Origin: Rhodobacter flavimaris
GTDB taxonomy: Bacteria > Pseudomonadota > Alphaproteobacteria > Rhodobacterales > Rhodobacteraceae
Direction of reading: 5' to 3'
Assembly: GCF_021378075.1 (NCBI RefSeq)
Contig: NZ_JAJUOS010000002.1
Coordinates: forward strand, 62,001 to 126,000
Length of the DNA: 64,000 bases
The notes under the pieces were generated by a model. It was not told the origin of the DNA, searched no databases, and saw only the letters and a list, made by a program, of their open reading frames with translations. The translations under genes and the position numbers were made by a program. Shown here one piece after another: positions 17,584 to 26,677 of this stretch; position 1 is the stretch's first letter, and each line of letters starts with the position of its first letter.

Positions 17584-17955
17584 TCACTCCGCCCCCTCCG
17601 CAAGAGGGTCCGCCGCGCTTTTTTCATCCTTTTGCGCCGCGACCGCCGTCGCATCCGCCGAACCGCGCTTAAGCTTGATATGCAGCACCGAGGCGCCGTT
17701 GTTCATGGCCGTCCGGGTGACGCGCATTTTGCCCAGAGGCGGCAGGGCAATCTTTTCGCCCTCTTCGAGGGACTCTGACAGCACCTCAAGCACCGCCTGC
17801 GCGACGTCGCGCACCACGGCCTTCTTGGCGCCCGAGGCTTTGGCAACGCGCTCGACAAAGTCCTTCTTGCGCAGCACCGGGGCCTCGGCGGCCTGTGCGG
17901 GCGCTTCGGGTGCGGCTTTCGTTTGCTTGGCGGTCTTTGCGGTGGCCTTCGCCAT
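17584..17955 (-). CDS. HU-family DNA-binding protein with Lys/Ala-rich tail
   Basis: A 123-residue protein. About 30 N-terminal residues are a Lys/Ala/Pro tail (MAKATAKTAKQTKAAPEAPA). A HU/IHF-like domain follows: KKDFVERVAKASG, then KIALPPLGKMRVT in the arm region where typical HU has the GFGxF and DNA-intercalating-arm motifs. The arm is divergent and the C-terminus is another charged tail, so it is an atypical HU with a possible linker-histone-like tail. It lies between tRNA-Val and lon on the same strand. Confidence 0.82.
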   Translation of the reverse strand: MAKATAKTAKQTKAAPEAPAQAAEAPVLRKKDFVERVAKASGAKKAVVRDVAQAVLEVLSESLEEGEKIALPPLGKMRVTRTAMNNGASVLHIKLKRGSADATAVAAQKDEKSAADPLAEGAE

Positions 17956-18032
17956 GTCATCCCCCTGGGTGTCCGAATCGCGCGCAGGTTACGCAGGAAC
18001 GGCGGCCACCACCACGGGCATATTCGGAACGA

Positions 18033-18056
18033 AAACGCGCCCCGAAGGGCGCGTTT
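18033..18056 (-). terminator. Terminator after lon
   Basis: Perfect stem AAACGCGCCC / GGGCGCGTTT with a 4-base loop lies 9 bp after the lon stop codon and before the HU-like gene. Confidence 0.75.
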
Positions 18057-18064
18057 CAGATTGT

Positions 18065-20479
18065 TCAGTGGGCCGTGGCGCCCTGCCCTTCGCGGGCCGA
18101 GGCCGCGGCGGCCGCAGCGGCGGCCTCCTCGGCCGCCTCGTCCCATTCGACGGGCTCGGGCATCCGCACCAGGGCGCGGGGCAGAACCTCGCGCACATGG
18201 CTTACGGGGATGATCTCCAGCCCCTCCTTCACATTGGCAGGAATGTCGGCCAGGTCCTTCTCGTTCTCGGCGGGGATCAGAACGGTCTTGATCCCGCCGC
18301 GCAGGGCCGCCAGCAGCTTTTCCTTGAGGCCGCCGATCGCCAGCACGTTGCCGCGCAGCGTGACCTCGCCGGTCATGGCGATATCCTTGCGCACCGCGAT
18401 CCCGGTCAGCACCGAGACGATCGAGGTGACCATCGCGATCCCCGCAGAGGGGCCATCCTTGGGCGTGGCGCCTTCAGGAACGTGAACGTGGATATCGACT
18501 TTCTCGAACTTGGGCGGCTTCACGCCAAGCTCGGGTGAGACCGAGCGCACATAGCTCGACGCCGCCTCGATCGATTCCTTCATCACATCGCCAAGCTTGC
18601 CGGTGGTTTTCATCCGCCCCTTGCCGGGCAGTTTCAGCGCCTCGATCTGCAGCAGATCGCCGCCGACAGACGTCCAGGCAAGGCCGGTCACCACGCCGAC
18701 CTGGTCCTCTTTCTCGGCCAGTCCGTAGCGGAAGCGGCGCACGCCGAGGTAATCGCTCACCTTCGCCTCATCCACGATGACGGACTTGACCGCGCCCTTG
18801 CCCTTGATGATCTCGGTCACCGCCTTGCGGGCGAGCTTGGCGATCTCGCGCTCAAGGCTGCGCACGCCGGCCTCGCGGGTATAGTAGCGGATCACGTCGT
18901 TCAGCGCGCCGTCGGTGATCGAGAACTCGCCCTTGCGCAGCCCATGCGACTTGATCTGTTTGGGGATCAGGTGCTGGCGCGCGATCTCGCGCTTCTCGTC
19001 CTCGGTGTAACCGGCAAGGCTGATGATCTCCATGCGGTCCAGCAGCGGGCCGGGCATGTTGTAGCTGTTCGCCGTGGTCAGGAACATGACGTTCGACAGA
19101 TCGTATTCCACCTCGAGGTAGTGATCCACAAAGGTGCCGTTCTGTTCCGGGTCAAGTACCTCAAGCATCGCCGAAGCCGGATCGCCACGGAAATCCTGCC
19201 CCATCTTGTCGATTTCATCGAGCAGGATGAGCGGGTTCGTGGTTTTCGCCTTCTTCAGCGCCTGGATGATCTTGCCGGGCATCGAGCCGATATAGGTCCG
19301 GCGGTGGCCGCGGATCTCGCTTTCGTCGCGCACGCCGCCAAGCGAGATGCGGATGAACTCGCGCCCCGTCGCCTTCGCGACCGATCGGCCAAGCGAGGTC
19401 TTGCCCACGCCGGGCGGACCGACGAGGCACAGGATCGGGCCTTTCAGCTTGGCCGAACGCGCCTGCACGGCGAGATATTCGACGATCCGCTCCTTGACCT
19501 TCTCAAGCCCGTAGTGATCGGCGTCGAGCACCTTCTCGGCCCCGCCAAGGTCTTTCTTGACGCGGCTCTTGACGCCCCAGGGCAGCGACAGCAGCCAGTC
19601 GAGGTAGTTGCGCACCACCGTCGCCTCGGCCGACATCGGGCTCATGGACTTGAGCTTTTTGAGCTCGGCATCGGCCTTGTCACGGGCCTCTTTCGAGAAC
19701 TTCGTGTTAGCGATGCGCTCTTCCAGCTCGTTGATCTCGTTCTGGCCGTCCTCGCCGTCGCCGAGTTCCTTCTGAATAGCCTTCATCTGCTCATTCAGGT
19801 AGTACTCGCGCTGCGTCTTCTCCATCTGGTTCTTGACGCGGCTCTTGATCTTCTTCTCGACCTGAAGAACCGACACCTCGCCCTGCATCAGGCCATAGAC
19901 CTTCTCAAGGCGCGCCGAGACGTCGAGCGTTTCCAGTAGTTCCTGCTTTTGCGCGACATCAAGGCCAAGATGTCCCGACACGAGGTCGGCCAGCTTGTCG
20001 GCTTCCTGCGTCTCGGACACGGCGGCCAGCGCCTCTTCGGGGACGTTCTTCTTGATCTTGGCGTAACGCTCGAACTCTTCGGCGACCGAGCGCAGCAGTG
20101 CGCGGATCGTGTCGCGGTCGCCCTCGGCCTCTTCGAGGACCTCGGCATGGGCCTCGAAGAAAATCTCGTTCGAGACGAAATCGGTGATCTTCACGCGGGT
20201 CTTGCCCTCGACCAGCACCTTGACGGTGCCATCGGGCAGCTTGAGCAGTTGCAGGACATTGGCCAGAACGCCGGTGCGGAAGATCCCGTCCGTCGTCGGC
20301 TCATCGACCGACGGGTCGATCTGGCTGGCCAGCAGGATTTGCCGATCGTCCGCCATCACCTCTTCCAGAGCGCGCACGGATTTCTCGCGCCCGACAAAGA
20401 GCGGCACGATCATGTGGGGGAACACCACGATATCGCGCAGCGGCAAAACCGGATAAGTTGTCGAGAGGGTCTCGGTCAT
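18065..20479 (-). CDS. lon: Lon ATP-dependent protease
   Basis: An 804-residue cytosolic AAA+ serine protease that degrades misfolded and regulatory proteins. In order: N-terminal substrate domain ([20 protein letters not shown]), coiled coil, Walker [12 protein letters not shown] (about residue 360), Walker [12 protein letters not shown], and the protease domain with the catalytic serine in PKDGPSAG (about residue 680) and lysine in LKEKLLAA. The ATG at 20479 is chosen because AGAGGA lies six bases upstream; the ATG two codons earlier abuts it. The C-terminus has an Ala run ([11 protein letters not shown]) not typical of enteric Lon. Confidence 0.97.
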   Translation of the reverse strand: MTETLSTTYPVLPLRDIVVFPHMIVPLFVGREKSVRALEEVMADDRQILLASQIDPSVDEPTTDGIFRTGVLANVLQLLKLPDGTVKVLVEGKTRVKITDFVSNEIFFEAHAEVLEEAEGDRDTIRALLRSVAEEFERYAKIKKNVPEEALAAVSETQEADKLADLVSGHLGLDVAQKQELLETLDVSARLEKVYGLMQGEVSVLQVEKKIKSRVKNQMEKTQREYYLNEQMKAIQKELGDGEDGQNEINELEERIANTKFSKEARDKADAELKKLKSMSPMSAEATVVRNYLDWLLSLPWGVKSRVKKDLGGAEKVLDADHYGLEKVKERIVEYLAVQARSAKLKGPILCLVGPPGVGKTSLGRSVAKATGREFIRISLGGVRDESEIRGHRRTYIGSMPGKIIQALKKAKTTNPLILLDEIDKMGQDFRGDPASAMLEVLDPEQNGTFVDHYLEVEYDLSNVMFLTTANSYNMPGPLLDRMEIISLAGYTEDEKREIARQHLIPKQIKSHGLRKGEFSITDGALNDVIRYYTREAGVRSLEREIAKLARKAVTEIIKGKGAVKSVIVDEAKVSDYLGVRRFRYGLAEKEDQVGVVTGLAWTSVGGDLLQIEALKLPGKGRMKTTGKLGDVMKESIEAASSYVRSVSPELGVKPPKFEKVDIHVHVPEGATPKDGPSAGIAMVTSIVSVLTGIAVRKDIAMTGEVTLRGNVLAIGGLKEKLLAALRGGIKTVLIPAENEKDLADIPANVKEGLEIIPVSHVREVLPRALVRMPEPVEWDEAAEEAAAAAAAASAREGQGATAH

Positions 20480-20703
20480 ATTCATTCCTCTTTGGCGAAA
20501 GGACACCGACCCCGCTTCGCGGCAGTCCCGGCCCTTCCCGTTTCCCCCCATATTTAGGGGGGCGTGCGGGTCGCTTCAACCAGACCACCGAAGGACCAGA
20601 CTTTCTGCCCGTCACATCGGGGTTACATTGCCCCGCGCCTCGCAGCGGAGCAAGACCAGAACGACCCGGCCAGCATCATGGGCATGTTTTCCTTGCCGGG
20701 CGC

Positions 20704-22053
20704 TTAGCGCGGCAGCACCAATTCGGCGCGCAGACCGCCCAGGCGCTCGCTTTCGCCAAGCCGCAGGCTGCCGCCATGGCCACGCAGGATATCGGCCGCA
20801 ATCGACAGGCCCAGCCCGACGCCCTGCCCCCGGTCCTGATTGCGCGCGGGGTCAAGGCGCGTGAAGGGCTTGATCGCCTCGTCCCGTCGCTCGGGCGGGA
20901 TGCCGGGCCCGTCATCCTCAACGATGATGCGCAGCATCCGAGGGCCAAGATGCACCGAGACATCGGCGCGCGAGCCATAGCGCACCGCGTTTCCGATCAG
21001 GTTTTCCAGCGCGCGGCGGATCGCGTCGGGGCGGCAGGTGATCTCGACCTGTCCCGGACCGGGGCACTCGTGCAAACGCACCGGCTGCTCGCCACGCTCC
21101 GCGTCGCCCACGATCTGCGCGACCAACTTGCAGGGGTCGATCAACTGCGGCTCATCCGCCATCGCATCGTCACGCGCGAAAGCAAGGAAGGCATCGACCA
21201 GCTTGGCCATCTCGGCCACGTCGCGTTCCAGTGCCGCGACCTCATCGCGGGTTTCGGGGTCGTCGGGCAGCATCGACAGCCCAAGCCGCAGGCGCGTCAG
21301 CGGAGTGCGCAGGTCGTGGCTGATCCCCGACAGCATCAGCCGCCGTTGCTCGATCTGCCGCTCAATCCGCGCCCGCATCTCCAGGAACGCCGCTCCGGCC
21401 GAGCGCACCTCGGTCGCGCCCGCGGGCCGGTAAAGCACCACCTGCCCGCGCCCGAAGGCCTCGGCCGCCTTGGCAAGGCGCCAGATCGGCCGCAACTGGT
21501 TGCGCAGGAAGAGATAGGCTATGATCGTCATCAGCAGACTGACCGCCACCATCAGCACCAGAAGCTGATGCGGGTTGGAGGCCGACACGCGCCCCCGCCC
21601 GAAGCTCAGCTCCAGCACGCCTTTGGGCGTGTCCAGCGTAAGCTGCACCTGCGCCCCCAGACGCAGATCGACCGAGCGCAAATCGGGCAGCCCCTGCCGC
21701 AGCGTGTCGATTACAACGATCCCGGTGAAATCGCCAAACCGCCGGAAATCGCCCTGCTCTGCCGCGGCTTCGGGCGGCGCGAGCAAAGTGAACGCCAACC
21801 CCAGCGGCTCGGCCAGCGCCGCGCCAACAGCCTGCGCCGCGACAAGATCAGGGGCCTCGCCCACACGGTCCGAAAGCAGGACGATCTCGCGCAGCATGGT
21901 CTCGGTCATCTGCTTCGTGACGCGCTCAAAGTGGCGCTGGATGAAGACGACAGAGACGACAAGCTGGATGGTCACGATCGGCACGATCAGGATCAACGCG
22001 GCACGCCCGTAGAGCCCGCGCGGCAAGATCTGTTTAAGCCAATCGAAATTCAT
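20704..22053 (-). CDS. Two-component sensor histidine kinase (EnvZ-type)
   Basis: A 449-residue inner-membrane kinase. The first transmembrane helix is ALILIVPIVTIQLVVSVVF (about 20-38), a periplasmic domain of about 120 residues follows, and the second helix is LLVLMVAVSLLMTIIAYLF. Then come HAMP, an H box with the phospho-histidine in GISHDLRTPLTRLRLG, an N box ENLIGNAVRYG and G boxes DDGPGIPP and GVGLGLSI. No response-regulator gene is adjacent, so the partner must lie elsewhere. The signal is unknown. It is divergent from the MBL hydrolase gene with 42 bp between starts. Confidence 0.9.
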   Translation of the reverse strand: MNFDWLKQILPRGLYGRAALILIVPIVTIQLVVSVVFIQRHFERVTKQMTETMLREIVLLSDRVGEAPDLVAAQAVGAALAEPLGLAFTLLAPPEAAAEQGDFRRFGDFTGIVVIDTLRQGLPDLRSVDLRLGAQVQLTLDTPKGVLELSFGRGRVSASNPHQLLVLMVAVSLLMTIIAYLFLRNQLRPIWRLAKAAEAFGRGQVVLYRPAGATEVRSAGAAFLEMRARIERQIEQRRLMLSGISHDLRTPLTRLRLGLSMLPDDPETRDEVAALERDVAEMAKLVDAFLAFARDDAMADEPQLIDPCKLVAQIVGDAERGEQPVRLHECPGPGQVEITCRPDAIRRALENLIGNAVRYGSRADVSVHLGPRMLRIIVEDDGPGIPPERRDEAIKPFTRLDPARNQDRGQGVGLGLSIAADILRGHGGSLRLGESERLGGLRAELVLPR

Positions 22054-22095
22054 GCCAAAACCCTAGCCGTGAGCAGAACGAAGGAAAAGCGGAAG

Positions 22096-22986
22096 ATGCC
22101 GGAGAGTCAAATGGTTGAAGTCCTGGAGCCCGGCCTGCGGCGGATCGTGGCGCCAAACCCCTCTCCGATGACGCTGAACGGCACCTGCACCTATATTCTG
22201 GGCACCGGAGCGGTTGCGGTGATCGACCCCGGCCCCGCCGATCGCGGGCATATCGCGGCGATTCTGGCGGCCCTCGCGCCGCGGGAGCGTATCAGCCATA
22301 TCCTGGTCACTCATGCGCATCTCGACCACTCCCCCGGCGCGCGGCTGTTGGCAGAGGCCAGCGGCGCTAAGATCCACGCGTTCGGCCCCGCCTCTGCCGG
22401 TCGATCCCCCACCATGGAGCGCCTTGCGGCAACCGGCCTTGTCGGCGGTGGCGAGGGCGTGGATCTGGCTTTCGCGCCCGACATCCTGATCGCCGATGGC
22501 GAAGAGATCAGCGGCGCCGACTGGAGCGTGCGTGCCCTGCACACGCCGGGCCACTTCTGCAACCACCTGAGCTTTATTTGGCGCAACGCGGTTTTTACGG
22601 GCGATCACGTCATGGGCTGGTCATCGACCCTGATTTCACCACCAGACGGAGACTTGGGCGACTACTTCCGATCACTTGAGAAATTGGCCATGGTGAACGC
22701 CCGGATCTTCTATCCCGGCCACGGCGCCCCTGTAACGGGAACGGCAGCCCGGATTGCCGAACTGGCAGCACATCGACGCGAACGCACCGCACAGATAGCG
22801 GCACACCTGCAAGCCGGGGCAGCAAGCGTCACGCAACTGACGGAGCGCATATACCAGGAAATCCCCACCGCCCTCATGCCTGCCGCATCCCGCAACGTGT
22901 TCGCACATCTCATTGAAATGACAATCACAAATCATGTTTCTGCAGCGCCGGAGATGCGCCTGGATGCTGTCTTCTCGCTAGCCTGA
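22096..22986 (+). CDS. MBL-fold metallo-hydrolase (glyoxalase II / LACTB2-like)
   Basis: A 296-residue hydrolase with the metallo-beta-lactamase metal motif THAHLDHSPG (HxHxDH) near residue 77, followed by HTPGHFCNHL, an aspartate in FTGDHVMGWSS and a histidine in FYPGHGAPV, i.e. a full two-metal site. A C-terminal winged-helix-like region follows (TQLTERIYQEIP), as in LACTB2-type proteins. Esters, thioesters or nucleic acids are all possible substrates. The ATG at 22096 follows an AAGGAA; the frame upstream of it is only the antisense of the kinase gene. Confidence 0.85.
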   Translation: MPESQMVEVLEPGLRRIVAPNPSPMTLNGTCTYILGTGAVAVIDPGPADRGHIAAILAALAPRERISHILVTHAHLDHSPGARLLAEASGAKIHAFGPASAGRSPTMERLAATGLVGGGEGVDLAFAPDILIADGEEISGADWSVRALHTPGHFCNHLSFIWRNAVFTGDHVMGWSSTLISPPDGDLGDYFRSLEKLAMVNARIFYPGHGAPVTGTAARIAELAAHRRERTAQIAAHLQAGAASVTQLTERIYQEIPTALMPAASRNVFAHLIEMTITNHVSAAPEMRLDAVFSLA

Positions 22987-23016
22987 AAAAATCCAAAAAA
23001 ATCCATCACGCCCCTC

Positions 23017-23045
23017 TTGCACCCCCGAAACACCGCCGCTATACA
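23017..23045 (+). promoter_or_regulatory. Promoter of tRNA-Asn
   Basis: TTGCAC (23017-23022), 17-bp spacer, TATACA (23040-23045), ending 11 bp before the tRNA start. Confidence 0.75.
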
Positions 23046-23056
23046 CCGCCTCGTGT

Positions 23057-23131
23057 TCCGGCGTAGCTCAGCGGTAGAGCAGTTGACTGTTAATCAATTG
23101 GTCGTAGGTTCGATCCCTACCGCCGGAGCCA
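23057..23131 (+). tRNA. tRNA-Asn (GTT), interrupted downstream by an element
   Basis: Cloverleaf with acceptor TCCGGCG / CGCCGGA, anticodon GTT in ACTGTTAATC, T-arm TAGGTTCGATCCCTA and encoded GCCA. The 3' part from 23085 is repeated perfectly at 31906-31958, showing that this is the attachment site of the inserted element; the tRNA itself stays complete. Confidence 0.96.
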
Positions 23132-23137
23132 AAAATC
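23085..23137 (+). repeat. attL: 53-bp direct repeat inside tRNA-Asn
   Basis: Runs from the anticodon stem (GACTGTTAATC) through the CCA end and AAAATC beyond it. It is identical to 31906-31958 over 53 bp; the next base differs (C here, T at the right copy). Confidence 0.95.
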
Positions 23138-23160
23138 CCTACAAAAACAGCTACCTACCG

Positions 23161-23181
23161 AGACCGCCACTGGCGGTCTTT
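23161..23181 (+). terminator. Element-borne terminator after tRNA-Asn
   Basis: Hairpin AGACCGCCA / TGGCGGTCT with a short loop and TTTG after it, placed just inside the element and 30 bp after the tRNA. It can replace the original tRNA terminator, now at 31980-32013. Confidence 0.6.
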
Positions 23182-23296
23182 GTAGTTCCAGACCTACCTA
23201 GCAACCAATTAGCAAGCAAACGTCGACGTTCGGTTTCGTTGCCACAGCCAACGTGCTAGATTTCAGTAACCCTTGTTTCGATTCAGTGGCTTGCGC

Positions 23297-24082
23297 ATGA
23301 AATACGTTTCCCCCTCGGTCAAAGAGACCGCCTTCAACTGCCCGCACTGTAGCGCCCTGTGTACACAATTCTGGTACGAGGCCTTCGGCGAGCCCAGGAG
23401 CCGAAACCACCCCTTGCCCACGGTGGTAGGCGAAGAAGGGGCTAAGCTGTTCAACTTCGACGACATCGAGGACCGCGAATTCAAGAAGGAGATGACCGAC
23501 TGGGCGAACAAGATGGGTAAGGGCTTCCCCTACCTAGAAAAGAGGAAGAAGAGCCAATACGTCGACTTCGACCTAAACAACGTCAGTATTTCGCGATGCT
23601 ACAATTGCGATCAGATCAGCGTCTGGATCTATGACCGTCTAGTCTACCCTACGCGGGGGGAAGCACCGCCTGCCAACCCCGACATGCCAGAGGAAATTCG
23701 CCGGGACTACGATGAGGCCAGCACTATCCTTGACCTGTCGGCTAGAGGGGCGGCGGCTCTCATCCGTCTCGGCATCCAGAAATTGTGCAAGCACCTCGGT
23801 CAGCCGGGCAAGAACATCAACGACGACATCAAAGCCCTTGTTGCAGGCGGCCTCGACCCTCGCATTCAGAAGGCCCTCGATGTGGTGCGGGTGGTTGGGA
23901 ACAACGCTGTCCACCCCGGTCAGATCGACCTCAAAGACGATAGGGCGACCGCTGAAAGCCTCTTCCGGCTACTCAATCTGATCGTGGAAAAGATGATCTC
24001 CGAACCCAAGCACGTTGATGAGGTCTACGCGGCGCTCCCGGAAGAAGCACGCAAAGCGATTGAGAAGCGCGACGGCAAGTAA
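23297..24082 (+). CDS. DUF4145 domain protein (probable cargo)
   Basis: About 261 residues. The N-terminus has a zinc-ribbon-like pair (CPHCSAL with a later CYNCDQI). The C-terminal part is DUF4145: YDEASTILDLSARGAAALIRLGIQKL, then a long helical segment with VVGNNAVHPGQIDL. DUF4145 also occurs in some restriction and abortive-infection proteins, but as a lone domain its function is unknown. The start is unsure (ATG 23297, no good ribosome site; the frame opens at 23273). It is transcribed inward from attL, opposite to the main operon, and looks visibly lower in G+C than its neighbours, so it is probably separately acquired cargo. Confidence 0.78.
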   Translation: MKYVSPSVKETAFNCPHCSALCTQFWYEAFGEPRSRNHPLPTVVGEEGAKLFNFDDIEDREFKKEMTDWANKMGKGFPYLEKRKKSQYVDFDLNNVSISRCYNCDQISVWIYDRLVYPTRGEAPPANPDMPEEIRRDYDEASTILDLSARGAAALIRLGIQKLCKHLGQPGKNINDDIKALVAGGLDPRIQKALDVVRVVGNNAVHPGQIDLKDDRATAESLFRLLNLIVEKMISEPKHVDEVYAALPEEARKAIEKRDGK

Positions 24083-24115
24083 AAGCGCCCCGGAAGCCAT
24101 GTTCCCGAGGCGCTT
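24083..24115 (+). terminator. Possible terminator after the DUF4145 gene
   Basis: Inverted repeat AAGCGCC..GGCGCTT with an 18-base middle, directly after the stop codon; there is no T tract. Confidence 0.45.
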
Positions 24116-24200
24116 ACAGGTCACGGGGAAAGGAGTTACCCCGCCCTGACTGGTCCCGATGGTTTAGCGTCCGTCGGTTTCCGAAAGGACGTGCGGGTGG

Positions 24201-24596
24201 CTAGCCCGCACCGCCGCGCGCCACTCCGGCACGGCGGTCATGATGTTCCTTGCAGCCGTTGCACAAGCGCACGGCGATCACGTTTTCGCTCCAGAATGGC
24301 TTGGCGCAGCACATGCAACGGTTCCAGCCGACCTCGCGAACCTTGAGCGGAGGATGGAAGTCGTGGTCCAGCACCGCCTCCCTCCTGTGCCCGCCATCCC
24401 ATGCCCACGTCTCGGGCAACGGCTCGGTGAACCCGAACGAGTTGGGACGAGGCTCGCTAGGGTCGCGCGTGGGGCGGGCTTTGCGGGTGCCGCCCTTACC
24501 CCCGTGGCTCGGCGCGGCCTGCGGCTGTGGGGGCGGCTGTAGCGGCGGCTCACCCCGGCGCCAGCGCAACAGCCAGTCGGGGTCGTTCGTCAGCAT
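24201..24596 (-). CDS. Hypothetical protein with CxxC zinc-ribbon
   Basis: About 131 residues. The first half is Pro/Gly/Arg rich and probably disordered; the second half has CMCC and CNGC pairs 17 residues apart, then KEHHDRR. This could hold one zinc ion and is like the zinc ribbons of small phage-encoded DNA-binding proteins. It is the last gene of the element's minus-strand operon and overlaps the gene before it. ATG at 24614 is an alternative start. Confidence 0.55.
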   Translation of the reverse strand: MLTNDPDWLLRWRRGEPPLQPPPQPQAAPSHGGKGGTRKARPTRDPSEPRPNSFGFTEPLPETWAWDGGHRREAVLDHDFHPPLKVREVGWNRCMCCAKPFWSENVIAVRLCNGCKEHHDRRAGVARGGAG

Positions 24597-24790
24597 AGCT
24601 TTTCGCGCTCCCATCGCTCCAATTCCGGGAGCGGAAAGTCCCGATCCAGCGCACCCGCCGCCATCTCCTGCCGCACCCGCTCAGCGAACTCCTCGAACGA
24701 GCCGTAGGCGCTGGCGATGCGCGAGAGCCGGGGCCGCCGTGCGTATTCCAGCCGCGCGACCCGCGCCATGAGGGTTTGGGCGCTACTCAC
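24590..24790 (-). CDS. Hypothetical small protein (66 aa)
   Basis: Helical and charged (LARVARLEYARRPRLSRIASAYGSFEEFAERVRQ is split here only by description; key parts are RVARLEYARR and FEEFAERVRQ). No family is recognised. It overlaps both neighbours by a few bases, which supports translation as part of the element operon. Confidence 0.5.
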   Translation of the reverse strand: MSSAQTLMARVARLEYARRPRLSRIASAYGSFEEFAERVRQEMAAGALDRDFPLPELERWEREKLC

Positions 24791-25058
24791 CCTTCAGCAC
24801 CTTGAGCGCTTCACCGAGCCGCAGCGCGACGGCAAGGTTGGCGGTGGCATGGGCTTGCCGACGCGCGGCTTCCTCCGCATCGCGCTGGTGCATGGCGCGG
24901 AGGTCAGCAGGCGTCACGCCATACCTGGGCACATGGATGGATCGTTCGTCCAGATACGCCCGCCCGTTGACATAGGTGACGTGCCGGTCCTGATCGGGCT
25001 CCTGTGCATGTCGCTGAGCGCGGCCAGTGAACGGCAGTTCCGGCGGATCGCGTCTCAT
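24783..25058 (-). CDS. Hypothetical small protein (91 aa)
   Basis: A mixed protein with a hydrophilic start and a helical C-terminal half (LRAMHQRDAEEAARRQ). No family or motif is recognised. It overlaps the upstream gene by 4 bp (ATGA) and the downstream gene by 8 bp, fitting translational coupling in the element operon. Confidence 0.5.
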   Translation of the reverse strand: MRRDPPELPFTGRAQRHAQEPDQDRHVTYVNGRAYLDERSIHVPRYGVTPADLRAMHQRDAEEAARRQAHATANLAVALRLGEALKVLKGE

Positions 25059-25465
25059 TTCAGCGCCCCCATCCCCTGCAACAGTTCCATCGCGTCAGCG
25101 CGCACCTGTGGGTCGGCAGAGGTCCGCAGCAAGTCGAGGCAGGAGTCATGGACCTGCTTGCCCCACTCTGCGCGCTGCTCGTCCGTCAGGTCCGAGAACA
25201 GGTCGAGCGGCACAAAGCCCATCGCCTGCGCCTCTTTCAGCGTCAGCGAGAACACCTTCGCGATGACCGGACGGTCGCCGCGCGCCCTGCGGGCAAGGAC
25301 GTGCGCCGCGTTGATCGCCTTGTCCCGGTCGGTGATCGACCATGTCACTGCGACCTTGCCCATGATGGTGACGACGACGAACAGGTCGCCGGGGCTTTGC
25401 GGCATCACCGACACCACGTTGTCACCCGGACCCCACAGGTCGTGCTCTGAGATTGACACTTTCAT
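25055..25465 (-). CDS. Hypothetical protein (136 aa)
   Basis: The N-terminal half is beta-rich (FVVVTIMGKVAVTWSITDRDKAINAAHVLARRA) with helical segments after it, listed here by parts: FVVVTIMGKVAVTW and DKAINAAHVLARRA. The C-terminal helix ends ELLQGMGALK. No family is recognised. It overlaps the DUF5681 gene by 4 bp, so it is coupled to it. Confidence 0.55.
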   Translation of the reverse strand: MKVSISEHDLWGPGDNVVSVMPQSPGDLFVVVTIMGKVAVTWSITDRDKAINAAHVLARRARGDRPVIAKVFSLTLKEAQAMGFVPLDLFSDLTDEQRAEWGKQVHDSCLDLLRTSADPQVRADAMELLQGMGALK

Positions 25466-25911
25466 CGGTTCACCTCTTTGGCTTCGAGCATCAGCACTCG
25501 TTCGTGCAGCGACTCGACCGCTTGGATGCCCGCGACGGTCTGTATCATCGCGATCAGCGCGCGACCGGCGTCCACGTCCAGCTTGCCCTCGGACACTGCA
25601 ATCAGGATTTGGTTGGCCTGCCCCGCAAGGGGCAGTTCGGTGTCCAAGTCAAACTCGACGCGCTCGCCCGTAGACTTGAGCGGGGGCGCGAGCCGTGCCA
25701 GCGCCATGCCCATTGCCGACATGTCGCCCGCCAGCGCCGCGTCCACCGCCGTCTGCACCAGCGCCTCGCCATTGTCGCTGAACAGCTTCTGCAACCGTTG
25801 GCGCTTGTCGATGATGCCCTTCGGGCGACCCTTCGGGAACGGGCTAGGTCCACCGGCAAGCCAGCGTCCATTCTCGTCCCGCTTGGGTTCGGTGTCAGAT
25901 GCTTCGGTCAT
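25462..25911 (-). CDS. DUF5681 domain protein
   Basis: A 149-residue protein with the DUF5681 N-terminal signature NGRWLAGGPSPFPKGRPKG (about residues 13-31), then helices. In prophages such proteins are often near the terminase and may act in packaging or DNA binding, but that is context, not proof. The ATG at 25911 (MTEASDTEP) is chosen because the signature normally lies near the N-terminus; the frame extends to 25989. No large terminase is nearby. Confidence 0.7.
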   Translation of the reverse strand: MTEASDTEPKRDENGRWLAGGPSPFPKGRPKGIIDKRQRLQKLFSDNGEALVQTAVDAALAGDMSAMGMALARLAPPLKSTGERVEFDLDTELPLAGQANQILIAVSEGKLDVDAGRALIAMIQTVAGIQAVESLHERVLMLEAKEVNR

Positions 25912-25933
25912 GCGTGATCTCTGCTGGTTCCGA

Positions 25934-26677
25934 TCAGGCGTGCTGCCGGTAGACGGCGTTGCTGGCGTTGCGCTTCTTGCGGTAGGCATCCGGCCCTTCG
26001 GCGCGATACCCGAGGGTCTTGCCGTCCGGGCCGGGGATGGGGATTTGGATGACGCCCACCGCCTTGATCGACTCTTTCAGGACCTGCGGCCCATGGCGCT
26101 CAAGGTAGCTGCGGGCAGCGGTCAGCGCCTTCAACCGCTTCGTTGCCTCGGGCTTCGTCATCTCGTTGTAGAGGCGGGTGAAGTGCGCGTGCATCTCCTT
26201 TGACAAGCCCGACAGCATCGGAGGCGCGCCACAAACCGCGCTCAGCACGTCCAGATCCTTGTCGCCGACCGCCTTCTCAAGCAGGCCCACCCGGTCGGGG
26301 GACTTCTGCATCAGGGCGCGCACCTCACCGCTCACCATCTTGCCCGCCTGCTCTTTCACGCTGGCGGACAGGTCGCTTTCCAGCGCGGTGATGGTCTTGG
26401 TGAACCGGGCAATCGCGCCGTCCAACTGGCGGGTGACCCCTTCCAGCTTCGTCATCGCGTAGTCGTCGGTCTTGAGCAGCGCGGCGGGCTCGGTCAGCGT
26501 CGGGTCGCTGAACGCGGCTTCCCGGTAATCGTAGATCGAACCGAGGTAGGTGTGGGCCGCAGTCAGGGCCTCGGTCGCCGGGGCGATGAAAACGCGGGTG
26601 TCGTCGTCCACGCCGTCGAGCGCCGCGATGTTGTCGGGGTGAAGGCTCAGGGGAACCCTCGTATCAACGTCTGCCAT
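25934..26677 (-). CDS. Hypothetical protein (247 aa)
   Basis: A mostly helical soluble protein starting MADVDTRVPLSLHPDNI. The middle is a long helical stretch (RQLDGAIARFTKTITALESD) that could be a coiled coil; the C-terminal part is Lys/Arg rich (AYRKKRNASNAVYRQH). No family is recognised. It lies 22 bp upstream of the DUF5681 gene on the same strand. About 275 bp before its start hold no gene that can be supported. Confidence 0.6.
   Translation of the reverse strand: MADVDTRVPLSLHPDNIAALDGVDDDTRVFIAPATEALTAAHTYLGSIYDYREAAFSDPTLTEPAALLKTDDYAMTKLEGVTRQLDGAIARFTKTITALESDLSASVKEQAGKMVSGEVRALMQKSPDRVGLLEKAVGDKDLDVLSAVCGAPPMLSGLSKEMHAHFTRLYNEMTKPEATKRLKALTAARSYLERHGPQVLKESIKAVGVIQIPIPGPDGKTLGYRAEGPDAYRKKRNASNAVYRQHA

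Noticed and set aside
20458..22986. Single 842-codon plus-strand frame
   Set aside because: The first two thirds are antisense to the sensor kinase; only the part from 22096 matches an MBL-fold hydrolase with its own start and ribosome site.
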